From Candidatus Omnitrophota bacterium (GTDB taxonomy: Bacteria > Omnitrophota > Koll11 > Tantalellales > Tantalellaceae): 37,670 bases of DNA. Under the pieces are notes generated by a model that searched no databases, was not told the origin of the DNA, and was given only the letters and a program-made list of their open reading frames with translations. The stretch lies in contig JADGBB010000008.1 of NCBI GenBank assembly GCA_015231715.1, forward strand, positions 1 through 37,670, read 5' to 3'. How positions within the stretch are numbered: position 1 is the first letter of the stretch; each line of letters starts with the position of its first letter. Positions 18,007 to 26,155 of the stretch are shown piece by piece. The position numbers were made by a program, and so were the translations under genes.

Positions 18007-19271
18007 TGGATAAACTTATTGTTGAAGGCGGGGTAAAACTTAAAGGAACGGTTCATATTTCAGGCGCCAAAAATGCTTGTCTGCCTATTATTGCTGCGTC
18101 TTTACTTACATCGGAAGAAACAACTATAACTAATGTTCCAAACCTCAAAGATATATCAACAATGGTTAAGATAATTTCTTCTTTAGGAAGAAATTGTGTT
18201 ACAAAAGATGGTGAAGTAACGATCCTGCAGGGAGAAGCAACAAATAGAGTTGCTACATATGATCTTGTAAGTACAATGAGAGCTTCGATCGCAGTGCTGG
18301 GTCCTTTATTGGCAAAATACGGAGAGGCTAAAGTTTCTTTTCCGGGCGGATGTGTTATAGGTCCTAGACCTATTGATCTTCACTTGAAAGGATTAAAAGA
18401 ATTGGGAGCGGATCTATCCATAAAAGAGGGATATATTGTTGCTAAAGCGAAAAAACTAATAGGAAAAAAAATATATCTGGGAGGGCATTTCGGATCCAGT
18501 GTTTTAGCGACAATAAATACTTTGATGGCCGCAGTTCTTGCTGAAGGATCTACTATTATTGAGAACGGCGCTTGTGAACCGGAAGTTGTAGATCTTGCTA
18601 ATTTTATTAAAAAGATGGGTGCAGATATTGAAGGAGTAGGAACTCCTACATTAAGAATACGCGGAGTAAAAAAACTTAATGGAGTTAAGCATAAAGTTAT
18701 AGCCGATAGAATAGAAGCTGGGACATATATGGCAGCGGCGGCAATAACAGGAGGGACTGTTACTCTTACAGGTGCGGATATTGATCATAATATTGCACTA
18801 ATAGATAAATTCAGATCTTTGGGGGTTAATGTTACTGAAGACGGAGACAATGTTACTGTTTCACCGGGAAAGGGAAGAATTAAAGCTTTTGATCTGACAA
18901 CTCACACTTATCCTGGATTTCCTACGGATTTGCAGGCGCAGATGATGTCTGTTGCAGCGGTAAGTGACGGGATAAGCGTAATTACGGAAAAAATATATCC
19001 TGAAAGGTTTATTCATATCTCAGAACTTAACAGAATGGGTGCTGATATAATTTTGGAAGGCCCTACTGCCATAGTAAGAGGCGTAAAAAAATTAAGCGGA
19101 GCTCCTGTAATGGCTTCGGACTTAAGGGCGTCAGCAGCACTTGTTATAGCCGGGCTTGTGGCTTCCGGTGAAACAGAGATATCCAGGATCTATCATCTTG
19201 ATAGAGGTTATGAAAAATTAGAACAAAAATTATCTTCGTTAGGTGCGAAGATAAAAAGAATCAAAGAATAG
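18006..19271 (+). CDS. murA: UDP-N-acetylglucosamine 1-carboxyvinyltransferase
   Basis: 421 residues, full length. MurA transfers enolpyruvate from PEP to UDP-GlcNAc, the first committed step of peptidoglycan synthesis. The two-domain EPSP-synthase-like fold is indicated by SGAKNACLPIIAASLL near residue 20 and the active-site loop FPGGCVIGPRPIDLHL. Cys116 is in the position targeted by fosfomycin, so sensitivity to that drug is expected. Near the C-terminus come the substrate-binding YPGFPTDLQAQMMS and SDLRASAALVIAGL. The ATG overlaps the prmC stop (TAATG). Confidence 0.96.
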   Translation: MDKLIVEGGVKLKGTVHISGAKNACLPIIAASLLTSEETTITNVPNLKDISTMVKIISSLGRNCVTKDGEVTILQGEATNRVATYDLVSTMRASIAVLGPLLAKYGEAKVSFPGGCVIGPRPIDLHLKGLKELGADLSIKEGYIVAKAKKLIGKKIYLGGHFGSSVLATINTLMAAVLAEGSTIIENGACEPEVVDLANFIKKMGADIEGVGTPTLRIRGVKKLNGVKHKVIADRIEAGTYMAAAAITGGTVTLTGADIDHNIALIDKFRSLGVNVTEDGDNVTVSPGKGRIKAFDLTTHTYPGFPTDLQAQMMSVAAVSDGISVITEKIYPERFIHISELNRMGADIILEGPTAIVRGVKKLSGAPVMASDLRASAALVIAGLVASGETEISRIYHLDRGYEKLEQKLSSLGAKIKRIKE

Positions 19272-19279
19272 GAGGAGAA

Positions 19280-19519
19280 ATGGCAGTTGTATTGAGACTT
19301 AAGAGGATCGGGAGTAAAGGTAATCCTTACTACAGGGTTATTGCTATTAATAAAACCGAAAAAAGAGATGGAAGAGTTATTGAAGAATTAGGTCATTATA
19401 ATCCGCAAAAAGCGGGAGATAACTCTGATGTTAAAATGGATAAAATTAATTATTGGCTGGAAAAAGGTGCTATACCGTCAGCTACAGTTAAAAGTATTAT
19501 AAAAAAATTTGCCGCATAA
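19280..19519 (+). CDS. rpsP: 30S ribosomal protein S16
   Basis: 79 residues, normal length. The N-terminus VVLRLKRIGSKGNPYYRVI is the S16 signature, followed by RDGRVIEELGHYNPQ and WLEKGAIPSATVKSI. AGGAGG at 19270-19275 overlaps the murA stop and sets the ATG at 19280. In many bacteria rpsP is followed by a KH-domain gene and rimM before trmD; here trmD follows after 30 bases and neither is present. Confidence 0.96.
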   Translation: MAVVLRLKRIGSKGNPYYRVIAINKTEKRDGRVIEELGHYNPQKAGDNSDVKMDKINYWLEKGAIPSATVKSIIKKFAA

Positions 19520-19549
19520 CTGATTTAGAATTTGGATTTTTGTTAGAAA

Positions 19550-20233
19550 ATGAAAATAGATATAATAACTATATTCCCGAATATGTTTGATGTCGTTCTT
19601 GGCGAGTCTATGATGCGCATTGCGCAGGATAAGGGGCTTGTTAAGATAGATGTTCATGATCTGCGAAATTGGACAAATGATAAACATCGTACGGTAGATG
19701 ACAAACCTTTTGGCGGCGGGCCGGGCATGGTCATGAAGATAGAGCCTTTAGATAAAGCTTTAAGCGATATTAAAGCTAAAGCTGAAGGAGATATTAAAAC
19801 TATTCTTTTAACTCCTCAAGGAGCTAGATTTGAGCAGAAGACAGCTAAAGAATTATCCGGAAGTGCTCATATTATACTTGTTTGCGGACATTATGAAGGA
19901 TTTGATGAGAGAGTAAGGGATCTTGTGGATATGGAAATATCTATCGGTGATTATGTTCTTACTTGCGGGGAACTTCCGGCAATGGTTGTTGTGGATTCTA
20001 TCGTGCGTCTTTTACCCGGGGTACTCGGGGCTTCTGATTCTTTAAGTGAAGAATCATTTGAAGACGGGTTATTAGAATATCCTCAATATACTAGACCGGC
20101 AGAATACAGAGGCATGAAAGTGCCGGAAATACTTTTTTCAGGCGATCATAAAAAAATAAATAAGTGGAGAATGGATAAGGCAATAGAGCGGACAAAAGAA
20201 CGAAGACCCGATCTATTGGCAAATTGTCAGTAA
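19550..20233 (+). CDS. trmD: tRNA (guanine-N1-)-methyltransferase
   Basis: 227 residues. TrmD makes m1G37 in tRNAs that have G36 and so prevents frameshifting. It is a SPOUT (knotted) SAM enzyme. Landmarks are [12 protein letters not shown] at the start, [27 protein letters not shown] and the knot region [20 protein letters not shown]. It ends [11 protein letters not shown], as in the family. No Shine-Dalgarno sequence precedes ATG 19550. Its stop lies within the leader of rplS, whose Shine-Dalgarno sequence overlaps it. Confidence 0.95.
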   Translation: MKIDIITIFPNMFDVVLGESMMRIAQDKGLVKIDVHDLRNWTNDKHRTVDDKPFGGGPGMVMKIEPLDKALSDIKAKAEGDIKTILLTPQGARFEQKTAKELSGSAHIILVCGHYEGFDERVRDLVDMEISIGDYVLTCGELPAMVVVDSIVRLLPGVLGASDSLSEESFEDGLLEYPQYTRPAEYRGMKVPEILFSGDHKKINKWRMDKAIERTKERRPDLLANCQ

Positions 20234-20244
20234 AGGAGAGAAAA

Positions 20245-20595
20245 ATGAGCAAAAAAATGGAAGAATTCGAAAAAAAGTCGATCAAAGAAGCTAAGTGGAA
20301 ATATAATATTGGTGATAACATCGATGTGCATTTCCGTATCACTGAAGGAGACAAGACAAGAATTCAGATCTTTTCTGGTGTAGTAATATCAGAAAAAGGC
20401 GGCGGAGTTAATAAAAATTTTACTGTCAGAAGGATCTCTTACGGTGAAGGTGTTGAAAGAATATTCCCTTACAATTCTCCGTTAATAGAGAACATCGTTG
20501 TCAAAAAAAGAGGGAATGTAAGAAGAGCAAAACTTTATTATCTAAGGCAGAGAGTAGGCAAGAGCGCTACAAAGGTAAAAGAAAAAATCGGATAA
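20245..20595 (+). CDS. rplS: 50S ribosomal protein L19
   Basis: 116 residues, the usual length. Family segments are [47 protein letters not shown] and [19 protein letters not shown] 20245 is preferred because AAGGAG lies 7-12 bases upstream. An in-frame ATG at 20224 lies inside trmD and would add seven residues foreign to L19. The order trmD-rplS-rnhB is widely conserved. Confidence 0.95.
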   Translation: MSKKMEEFEKKSIKEAKWKYNIGDNIDVHFRITEGDKTRIQIFSGVVISEKGGGVNKNFTVRRISYGEGVERIFPYNSPLIENIVVKKRGNVRRAKLYYLRQRVGKSATKVKEKIG

Positions 20596-20602
20596 TCATT
20601 TA

Positions 20603-21229
20603 ATGATACCTGATGAAAAATTCTTTTATGAAAAAAAAGCCTTTAAAGAAGGCTATAAAATAACGGCAGGCATTGATAAAGCAGGCAAAGGGCCTTTAGC
20701 CGGGCCTGTTATAGCGGCAGCCGTGATTGTAAATGATAAAGAGTTTATTGAAAGAGTAGATGATTCTAAAAAGCTGACCGAGAAAATGCGTAAAAAAGCT
20801 TATCTTGACATTATGAAAAGATGTCAAGTGGGTATAGGTTCGGCAAGTGTTAAAGAGATAGACTCCGTTAATATTTATCAGGCAACCATGATAGCTATGA
20901 AAAGAGCAGTAGAAGATTTAAAGAATGAACCGGATTTTTTGCTTGTTGACGGCAATATGAAAATATCTTTTAAACAAAAATATGTTAGTCTAACTTCAGG
21001 AGAAAGTAAAAGTTTTTCTATCGCTTGCGCTTCAGTAATAGCTAAGGTTTACAGGGACCAATTAATGACTGATCTTGATAAACAATATCCTGTGTATGGT
21101 TTTGCCAAGCATAAAGGTTATGGAACGGCCGAACATATTAATGCAATAAAAAAATACGGTTTGTCTGAAGTGCATAGGCACTCGTTTGGTCCTTTTGGGT
21201 CAAAAGATAAGAGAGAGTTTAGGGGATAG
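20603..21229 (+). CDS. rnhB: Ribonuclease HII with altered catalytic residues
   Basis: 208 residues, normal length and normal position after rplS. RNase HII cuts the RNA strand of RNA-DNA hybrids and single embedded ribonucleotides. The fold is clear: ITAGIDKAGKGPLAGPVIAA at the N-terminus, LLVDGN, and SIACASVIAKVYRDQLM. The active site is odd. The invariant Asp-Glu pair is Asp25-Lys26, and the usual GRG is GKG at residues 28-30. Asp116 is kept. The Asp of the usual KGD motif, 18 residues later, is Glu134 in SGE. Two of the four DEDD acidic positions are therefore changed. Activity may be reduced, altered or lost. The frame is intact, so this is not a decayed pseudogene. Confidence 0.88.
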   Translation: MIPDEKFFYEKKAFKEGYKITAGIDKAGKGPLAGPVIAAAVIVNDKEFIERVDDSKKLTEKMRKKAYLDIMKRCQVGIGSASVKEIDSVNIYQATMIAMKRAVEDLKNEPDFLLVDGNMKISFKQKYVSLTSGESKSFSIACASVIAKVYRDQLMTDLDKQYPVYGFAKHKGYGTAEHINAIKKYGLSEVHRHSFGPFGSKDKREFRG

Positions 21230-21298
21230 AGTTTGAGGATCAGTAATTAGTTTTTTGCCTCAGTTCTTACCCGCCTGATCTACAAAAGAAGGAGGAAC

Positions 21299-23002
21299 AT
21301 GAGTCAAAGTTACAATGAAAAAGTATACAGTGAATTCAATCCAATAAAGATCAGTGACATTGCGAAGAAAATAGGGATACCTGCCAAATATTTAAAACTT
21401 TACGGCGATTACACAGCCAAAATTTCAACTCAGTATTTAGATGAAAAATTATCCAACAAAAAAAACGGTAAATTAATTCTCATGACATCCGTCACGCCGA
21501 CTTATTACGGTGAAGGGAAAACAGTATCTGCGATAGGTTTATCGATGGCTTTGAATAAAATGGGGAAAAAGTCGATCGGATGTTTTTCTCAGGCTTGTTT
21601 GGGCGGTGTTTTCGGCCTTAAAGGAATATCAACAGGCGGAGGCTATTCGCAACTTATGCCGGCAGAAGAACTGAATCTTAATTTTACGGGAGACACGTTT
21701 GCGGTAGAGGCCGCTCAGAATTTATGCGCCGCGGCATTAGATAATAGTTTTTTCTGGGAAAACAAACATGGTTTAGATAAAGCGCTTATCACATGGCGAA
21801 GAGCCGTTAACATTAATGACAGATCAATGCGTAATATCACTATAGGCGGCGGAGGCAAGCTGCACGGGATCAGCAGAAAATCAGGAGCTGATCTTACAAG
21901 TGTATGCGAATGTATGGCTATTCTATCTATCGCAAAAGATTTGAAAGATCTAAGAGAAAGGATAGGTAAGATAGTAGTCGGATATACTAACAAATTTGTC
22001 CCGATAACGGTTGACAAAATAGGTGTCGACGGGGCGATGGCGCTTATAATGAAAGATGCCTTCAGTCCTAATTTAGTTCAGACATGTGAACATACTCCAT
22101 GTTTTGTTCACGGCAGTTCATCGGGTGATGTGTCTGATTCATCTTGTAGCACTGTTTCTCAGCTTTTGGCAGTTAAGCTTTCTGATTTTGCTATTGTAGA
22201 AGCTGATTTTGGAGCTGATCTTGGCGCGGAGAAATTTTTTAATATAAAAAGCCGTCAGTCAGAGATAACACCTTCAGCGGCTGTTATAAACTGTTCAGTC
22301 AGAGCGCTTAAAATACACAGCGGAGATTTTACAAAAAAGAATATGCTCCTGCCGCCGGAACTCAAAAGAGAAGATCTTTCGGCTGTCGATAGAGGATGCT
22401 CAAATCTCGAAAAACAGGTTGAAAATCTTAAAATGTATGGGATACCGGTTATAGTCAATATTAATCGCTTTGAAACGGATTCCAAAAAAGAGCTGGATGT
22501 TATAATAAAAAGGGCTGAAGCATTGGGCGTCGATGGAATAGCGATAAATGAATCATATAAACTAGGCAGCGCAGGATCAAAAGATCTGGCAAATGAAGTT
22601 ATAAAAGTTTGTAAAACAGAAGGATCATTCAGATATCTGTACCCTGTTGATATGCCGATAAAGAATAAGATCGAGAGGATTGCTAAATCGATGTATGGAG
22701 CCAGCGAAATAAGATATTCAGATGAAGCTGACAAAAGTATCGATATAATCGAAAAAAATAAACTTGATAAAAAAGCTATATGTATGGGTAAAACTTTTCT
22801 TTCTTTATCTAGTAATCCAAAAAAGAAAGGCAGGCCTAGGGGTTTTGTCCTTAATGTTGATGCCGTTGAACTTTTTGCCGGAGCCAATTATATTGCTGTT
22901 AGATGCGACGGGGTGAACACAATTCCAGGAATGGTTAATAAACCTAGGCTTGATCTTATGGATTATGACGTGAAGACCGATAAGATCAAAGGACTGTTAT
23001 AA
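21299..23002 (+). CDS. fhs: Formate-tetrahydrofolate ligase, divergent
   Basis: 567 residues. The enzyme joins formate to tetrahydrofolate with ATP, the entry to the methyl branch of the Wood-Ljungdahl pathway. The nucleotide loop TPTYYGEGKT (residues 66-75) and many blocks match Fhs: GLKGISTGGGYSQLMP, ELNLNFTGD, LAKDLKDLRERIGKIVV-like, NLVQTCEHTPCFVHG, EADFGADLGAEKFF and the final GLL. Two blocks that are nearly invariant in the family differ. REPSLGP is FSQACLGG around residues 96-103, and FANIAHGCNS is replaced by SGDVSDSSCS near residue 273. It may be a specialised Fhs or use a modified substrate. AGGAGG at 21290-21295 sets the start. The 69-base gap upstream is the largest inside this gene run. 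Confidence 0.9.
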   Translation: MSQSYNEKVYSEFNPIKISDIAKKIGIPAKYLKLYGDYTAKISTQYLDEKLSNKKNGKLILMTSVTPTYYGEGKTVSAIGLSMALNKMGKKSIGCFSQACLGGVFGLKGISTGGGYSQLMPAEELNLNFTGDTFAVEAAQNLCAAALDNSFFWENKHGLDKALITWRRAVNINDRSMRNITIGGGGKLHGISRKSGADLTSVCECMAILSIAKDLKDLRERIGKIVVGYTNKFVPITVDKIGVDGAMALIMKDAFSPNLVQTCEHTPCFVHGSSSGDVSDSSCSTVSQLLAVKLSDFAIVEADFGADLGAEKFFNIKSRQSEITPSAAVINCSVRALKIHSGDFTKKNMLLPPELKREDLSAVDRGCSNLEKQVENLKMYGIPVIVNINRFETDSKKELDVIIKRAEALGVDGIAINESYKLGSAGSKDLANEVIKVCKTEGSFRYLYPVDMPIKNKIERIAKSMYGASEIRYSDEADKSIDIIEKNKLDKKAICMGKTFLSLSSNPKKKGRPRGFVLNVDAVELFAGANYIAVRCDGVNTIPGMVNKPRLDLMDYDVKTDKIKGLL

Positions 23003-23003
23003 G

Positions 23004-23594
23004 ATGGGCATATTTGCCGAAAAAAAGGTTTGTGAATATGTAAATGACCTTGCCGCCAAAAGCTCAGTGCCCGGCGGAGGAAGTGCTGCGGCTTTAAATG
23101 CCGCTATAGGCGTGGCTCTCAACCTTATGGTTATAAATCATACTATAAAAAGTAAAGTCCGTAGCCCTGAGAATTCTGAACTTTTATTGATGAAGACTAC
23201 ACAGGAAAAAAGTCTGGAATATTTAGTAAAACTTATAGATGATGATTGCGCCGGTTTTTTGAAACTAATGGACGCCATAAAACAGAAAATAGCGGATGAT
23301 GTGTTGTATAAAAGCGCAGCTGAAGCACCATTTAACGTTATGAGAGAAACCTCATCTGCATTAGAGATAACTCTTTTGTTGAAAGACATAGGAAATAAAA
23401 ATCTTATTTCGGATGTGGTATGTGCTTATCATAGTTTAAAGTGCGGATTTTATTCAGCTTTGGCTAACGTTAAGATCAATATCAAACATTTTGAGAACAA
23501 AAAAACGGCCAAATTAGCTTTTGATGAGATCAAAGATCTGGTTAGTAAGGTCGAAGGTATTTCTGAAGAATTTTTTGTGGGGACAAATGAATAA
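23004..23594 (+). CDS. fchA: Methenyltetrahydrofolate cyclohydrolase (formiminotransferase-cyclodeaminase C-terminal family)
   Basis: 196 residues, an all-helical FTCD_C protein. The family signature is SVPGGGSAAALNAAIGVALN near residue 20, followed by DDDCAGFLKLMDAI and a helix with AAEAPFNVM. In acetogens and clostridia FchA opens the methenyl-tetrahydrofolate ring between Fhs and FolD; in other settings the family deaminates formimino-tetrahydrofolate. The position between fhs and folD argues for the cyclohydrolase role here. It starts one base after the fhs stop and overlaps folD by eight bases. Confidence 0.9.
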   Translation: MGIFAEKKVCEYVNDLAAKSSVPGGGSAAALNAAIGVALNLMVINHTIKSKVRSPENSELLLMKTTQEKSLEYLVKLIDDDCAGFLKLMDAIKQKIADDVLYKSAAEAPFNVMRETSSALEITLLLKDIGNKNLISDVVCAYHSLKCGFYSALANVKINIKHFENKKTAKLAFDEIKDLVSKVEGISEEFFVGTNE

Positions 23595-24450
23595 GATCAT
23601 TGATTGCAAAAAAATTGCTTGTGACATACAAGTTAAACTTAAAGAGGAATTAGATTCTTTAGTCGGAAAATATAAAAAGAGACCTAAGCTGGTCGCTGTT
23701 ATGATAGGCGAACAGAAGGGTTCAGAGATCTATATCAAGGCTCAGAGTAAAATATGTGAAACTATAGGGATAGATTTTTCCGTGAAGAACCTGAACGTTG
23801 ATAGTTCTGATGCTGAAGGGATTGAAGAAATATTAAAACTTAACTATGACGAAAGCGTAACAGCAATGATAATTCAGCATCCGCTTCCAAAGAACATGGA
23901 TTACGGGAAGATCACAAGCAGGATGGATCCGCTAAAAGACGCAGAAGGAATACATCCTTTTAATTTAGGTAAAATATTCAGGCGCGAGGCAAAAGTATTA
24001 CCTCCTACTCCTGGAGCAGTTATGAAAATTCTGTCGAATTCCGGAATAGAGTTAAAGGGCAAAGAGGTAGTCATATTGGGACATTCTCCGATAGCCGGAA
24101 AACCGTTATCAGTTATGATGCTTAACGAAAATGCTACGACAAGCGTTTGTCATATTGCGACATATGAAAAAGGCAATATTAAAGAGCATACAAAGCGCGC
24201 GGATATTTTAGTTGTGGCTGTAGGTAAACCGCTTTTGGTAAAAAAAGATTGGATAAAAGACGGAGCTGTAATAGTTGATGTAGGCATAAACAGCATTAAC
24301 GGGAAAGTTGTTGGAGATGTTGATCTTGATGATGTTATAGATAAAGTTTCGATGATAACACCGGTGCCGGGAGGAGTAGGCCCTATAACGGTGGCGATGC
24401 TCATCAGAAACGTAATTAGATGCTATAGGCTGCAAAATGAACAGATTTAG
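23587..24450 (+). CDS. folD: Methylenetetrahydrofolate dehydrogenase (FolD), cyclohydrolase lysine replaced
   Basis: 287 residues, standard FolD length. The N-terminal folate domain has VAVMIGEQKGSEIY and MIIQHPLP. The Rossmann domain has VVILGHSPIAGKPLSVMML, DILVVAVGKP, VIVDVGIN and TPVPGGVGPITVAML. The catalytic motif YxxxK is Tyr49 to Gln53 (YIKAQSK), so the lysine equal to E. coli Lys54 is missing. The Asp equal to E. coli Asp121 (VDG) is Glu120 in AEG. In bifunctional FolD this lysine is needed for the cyclohydrolase step, so this enzyme is predicted to act mainly as the dehydrogenase, with FchA doing the other step. The ATG at 23587 gives the proper N-terminus; an upstream in-frame ATG at 23521 lies deep in fchA. 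Confidence 0.93.
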   Translation: MNKIIDCKKIACDIQVKLKEELDSLVGKYKKRPKLVAVMIGEQKGSEIYIKAQSKICETIGIDFSVKNLNVDSSDAEGIEEILKLNYDESVTAMIIQHPLPKNMDYGKITSRMDPLKDAEGIHPFNLGKIFRREAKVLPPTPGAVMKILSNSGIELKGKEVVILGHSPIAGKPLSVMMLNENATTSVCHIATYEKGNIKEHTKRADILVVAVGKPLLVKKDWIKDGAVIVDVGINSINGKVVGDVDLDDVIDKVSMITPVPGGVGPITVAMLIRNVIRCYRLQNEQI

Positions 24451-25312
24451 AGAAAAAATAAATAATAATGAGTTTGTTGTAACAACTGAAATAGGCCCGC
24501 CTAAAGGCGTTGATCTTGCGCCTATCCTTGAAGACCTAAAAATTGTAAAAGGCAAAGTTGATGCTGTTAATGTTACCGACCAGCAAAGCGCTGTAATGAG
24601 GCTGGGATCAGTAGCTGCCAGCAAAGCCTTGATAGATAACGGTTATGAACCAATATGCCAATTTACATGCCGTGACCGTAACCGCATAGCATTGCAGTCG
24701 GATCTTTTAAGCGCATATTCCTTAGGCATAGAAAATATACTGATAATGACCGGTGACCATCCCATTTTAGGAGATCATCCGCAGGCAAAACCCGTATACG
24801 ATCTTGATTCTGTCAATCTTTTGAATGCGGTTAATTCTCTTCATAGCGGCAAGGATCTTGCCGGAAAAGTATTATCGGGCAGTCCGGATTTTTTAGTGGG
24901 CGCGGTAGTTAATCCGGGAGCAGACCCGCTTGAACCTGAAATACTTAAAATGGAGAAAAAAATTAATTTAGGTGCGAGATTTTTTCAGACGCAGGCTATT
25001 TTTGATATAGATATTTTTTGTGATTTCCTGGAAGCAATAAAAGGAATAAGAAAAAATATAAAAATTCTTGGGGGTATAGTGCCGTTAAAGTCGGCTAAAA
25101 TGGCAAGATACATGAATGCCAATATTCCGGGAGTAACTATCCCTGAAAAAATAATTGATATAATGGATAATGCTAAAGATGTGGATAAAGAGTCTATCGC
25201 AATATCCGCTGATATATTTAACGCAATAAAAGGACTTTGTGAAGGTGTTCATTTTATGCCTGTAAAGGCTAATTATTTGGTTGCCGGCATATTGGATAAG
25301 GTAGCAATATAA
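24437..25312 (+). CDS. metF: Methylenetetrahydrofolate reductase
   Basis: 291 residues, a TIM-barrel MTHFR without regulatory domain. It reduces methylene- to methyl-tetrahydrofolate. Landmarks are VVTTEIGPPKGVD at the N-terminus, NVTDQQ, the folate-site block PICQFTCRDRNRIALQSDLL, GIENILIMTGDHP, ARFFQTQAIFDI and the helix with GGIVPLKS. The TCRDRNR wording is that of MetF proteins from anaerobes with the Wood-Ljungdahl pathway. No metV gene (the usual zinc/iron-sulfur partner in acetogens) is next to it. It overlaps the folD end by 14 bases. Confidence 0.92.
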   Translation: MNRFREKINNNEFVVTTEIGPPKGVDLAPILEDLKIVKGKVDAVNVTDQQSAVMRLGSVAASKALIDNGYEPICQFTCRDRNRIALQSDLLSAYSLGIENILIMTGDHPILGDHPQAKPVYDLDSVNLLNAVNSLHSGKDLAGKVLSGSPDFLVGAVVNPGADPLEPEILKMEKKINLGARFFQTQAIFDIDIFCDFLEAIKGIRKNIKILGGIVPLKSAKMARYMNANIPGVTIPEKIIDIMDNAKDVDKESIAISADIFNAIKGLCEGVHFMPVKANYLVAGILDKVAI

Positions 25313-25330
25313 TTTGTTCTTGAGAAAATT

Positions 25331-26155
25331 ATGGGAAATACTAAATTTACTATTTTAGATTTTGCCAGGAAGAAAAATTCCGGTGAAAAAATATCTGTTC
25401 TTACAGCATATGATTTTCCTATAGCTTCATTGGCTGAGAAGGCAGGAATTGATTCTGTTTTAGTAGGTGATTCTTTAGGTATGGTAGCATTAGGGCTGGA
25501 CACTACTTTGCCTGTTACAATGGATGAAATGATCCATCATGCTAAAGCTGTTAGGCGGGGAGTCAAGAACGCTTTTTTAATCGGTGATATGCCGTTTCTT
25601 TCCTATCAGACAAGCGACAGCGACGCAATATTTAATGCCGGCAGATTTATGAAAGAAGCAGGATGTGAAGCCGTAAAGATCGAAGGTACCGGAGGAATAA
25701 TCCCAAGAGTTGAAGCTATAGTTTCGGTCGGGATACCTGTTATGGGACATATCGGGTTAACACCTCAGCGTGTTTCAATGCTTGGCGGATATAAAGTGCA
25801 GGGAAAAGATGATATATCCGCTCAAAAATTATTTCAAGATGCCGTTGATCTTGAAAAAGCAGGCTGCTTTTCTGTCGTGCTAGAATGTGTTCCTAAAGAT
25901 CTTGCCGATAAAATAACAAAAAAGCTAAAGATCCCTACTATAGGAATAGGCGCGGGATATCATTGTGACGGGCAGGTGTTAGTGGCCAATGATATGATCG
26001 GTTATTATGATAAGTTCACTCCAAGCTTTGTAAAAAAGTACGCTGATATAGGCCCTATCATACTAGAAGCATTTAAAAATTTCAGAATAGAGACTGAAAA
26101 GGGCATATTCCCTGATGAGAGCCATTCGTATAATTCGAACCAAAAAAATTCTTAA
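25331..26155 (+). CDS. panB: 3-methyl-2-oxobutanoate hydroxymethyltransferase
   Basis: 274 residues, normal length. PanB transfers a hydroxymethyl group from 5,10-methylene-tetrahydrofolate to 2-oxoisovalerate, the first step towards pantothenate and coenzyme A. Family blocks are KISVLTAYDFPIASLAEKAG, VGDSLGMVALGLDTTLPVT, MPFLSYQ, AVKIEGTGG, GHIGLTPQRVSMLGGYKVQG, VLECVPKDL and IGIGAGYHCDGQVLVANDM. Its folate substrate is made by the genes just upstream. The last 41 bases overlap the apbE start. panC and panD are not in the window. Confidence 0.95.
   Translation: MGNTKFTILDFARKKNSGEKISVLTAYDFPIASLAEKAGIDSVLVGDSLGMVALGLDTTLPVTMDEMIHHAKAVRRGVKNAFLIGDMPFLSYQTSDSDAIFNAGRFMKEAGCEAVKIEGTGGIIPRVEAIVSVGIPVMGHIGLTPQRVSMLGGYKVQGKDDISAQKLFQDAVDLEKAGCFSVVLECVPKDLADKITKKLKIPTIGIGAGYHCDGQVLVANDMIGYYDKFTPSFVKKYADIGPIILEAFKNFRIETEKGIFPDESHSYNSNQKNS

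Noticed and set aside
20224..20244. Upstream ATG for L19
   Set aside because: It lies within trmD, lacks a Shine-Dalgarno sequence, and adds residues foreign to L19; ATG 20245 has AAGGAG.
22255..22887. 210-codon open frame on the minus strand
   Set aside because: Antisense to fhs, with Ser/Ile-rich composition and no recognisable motif.
23521..23586. Upstream ATG for FolD
   Set aside because: It would extend FolD 22 residues into fchA; the conserved N-terminus starts at 23587.
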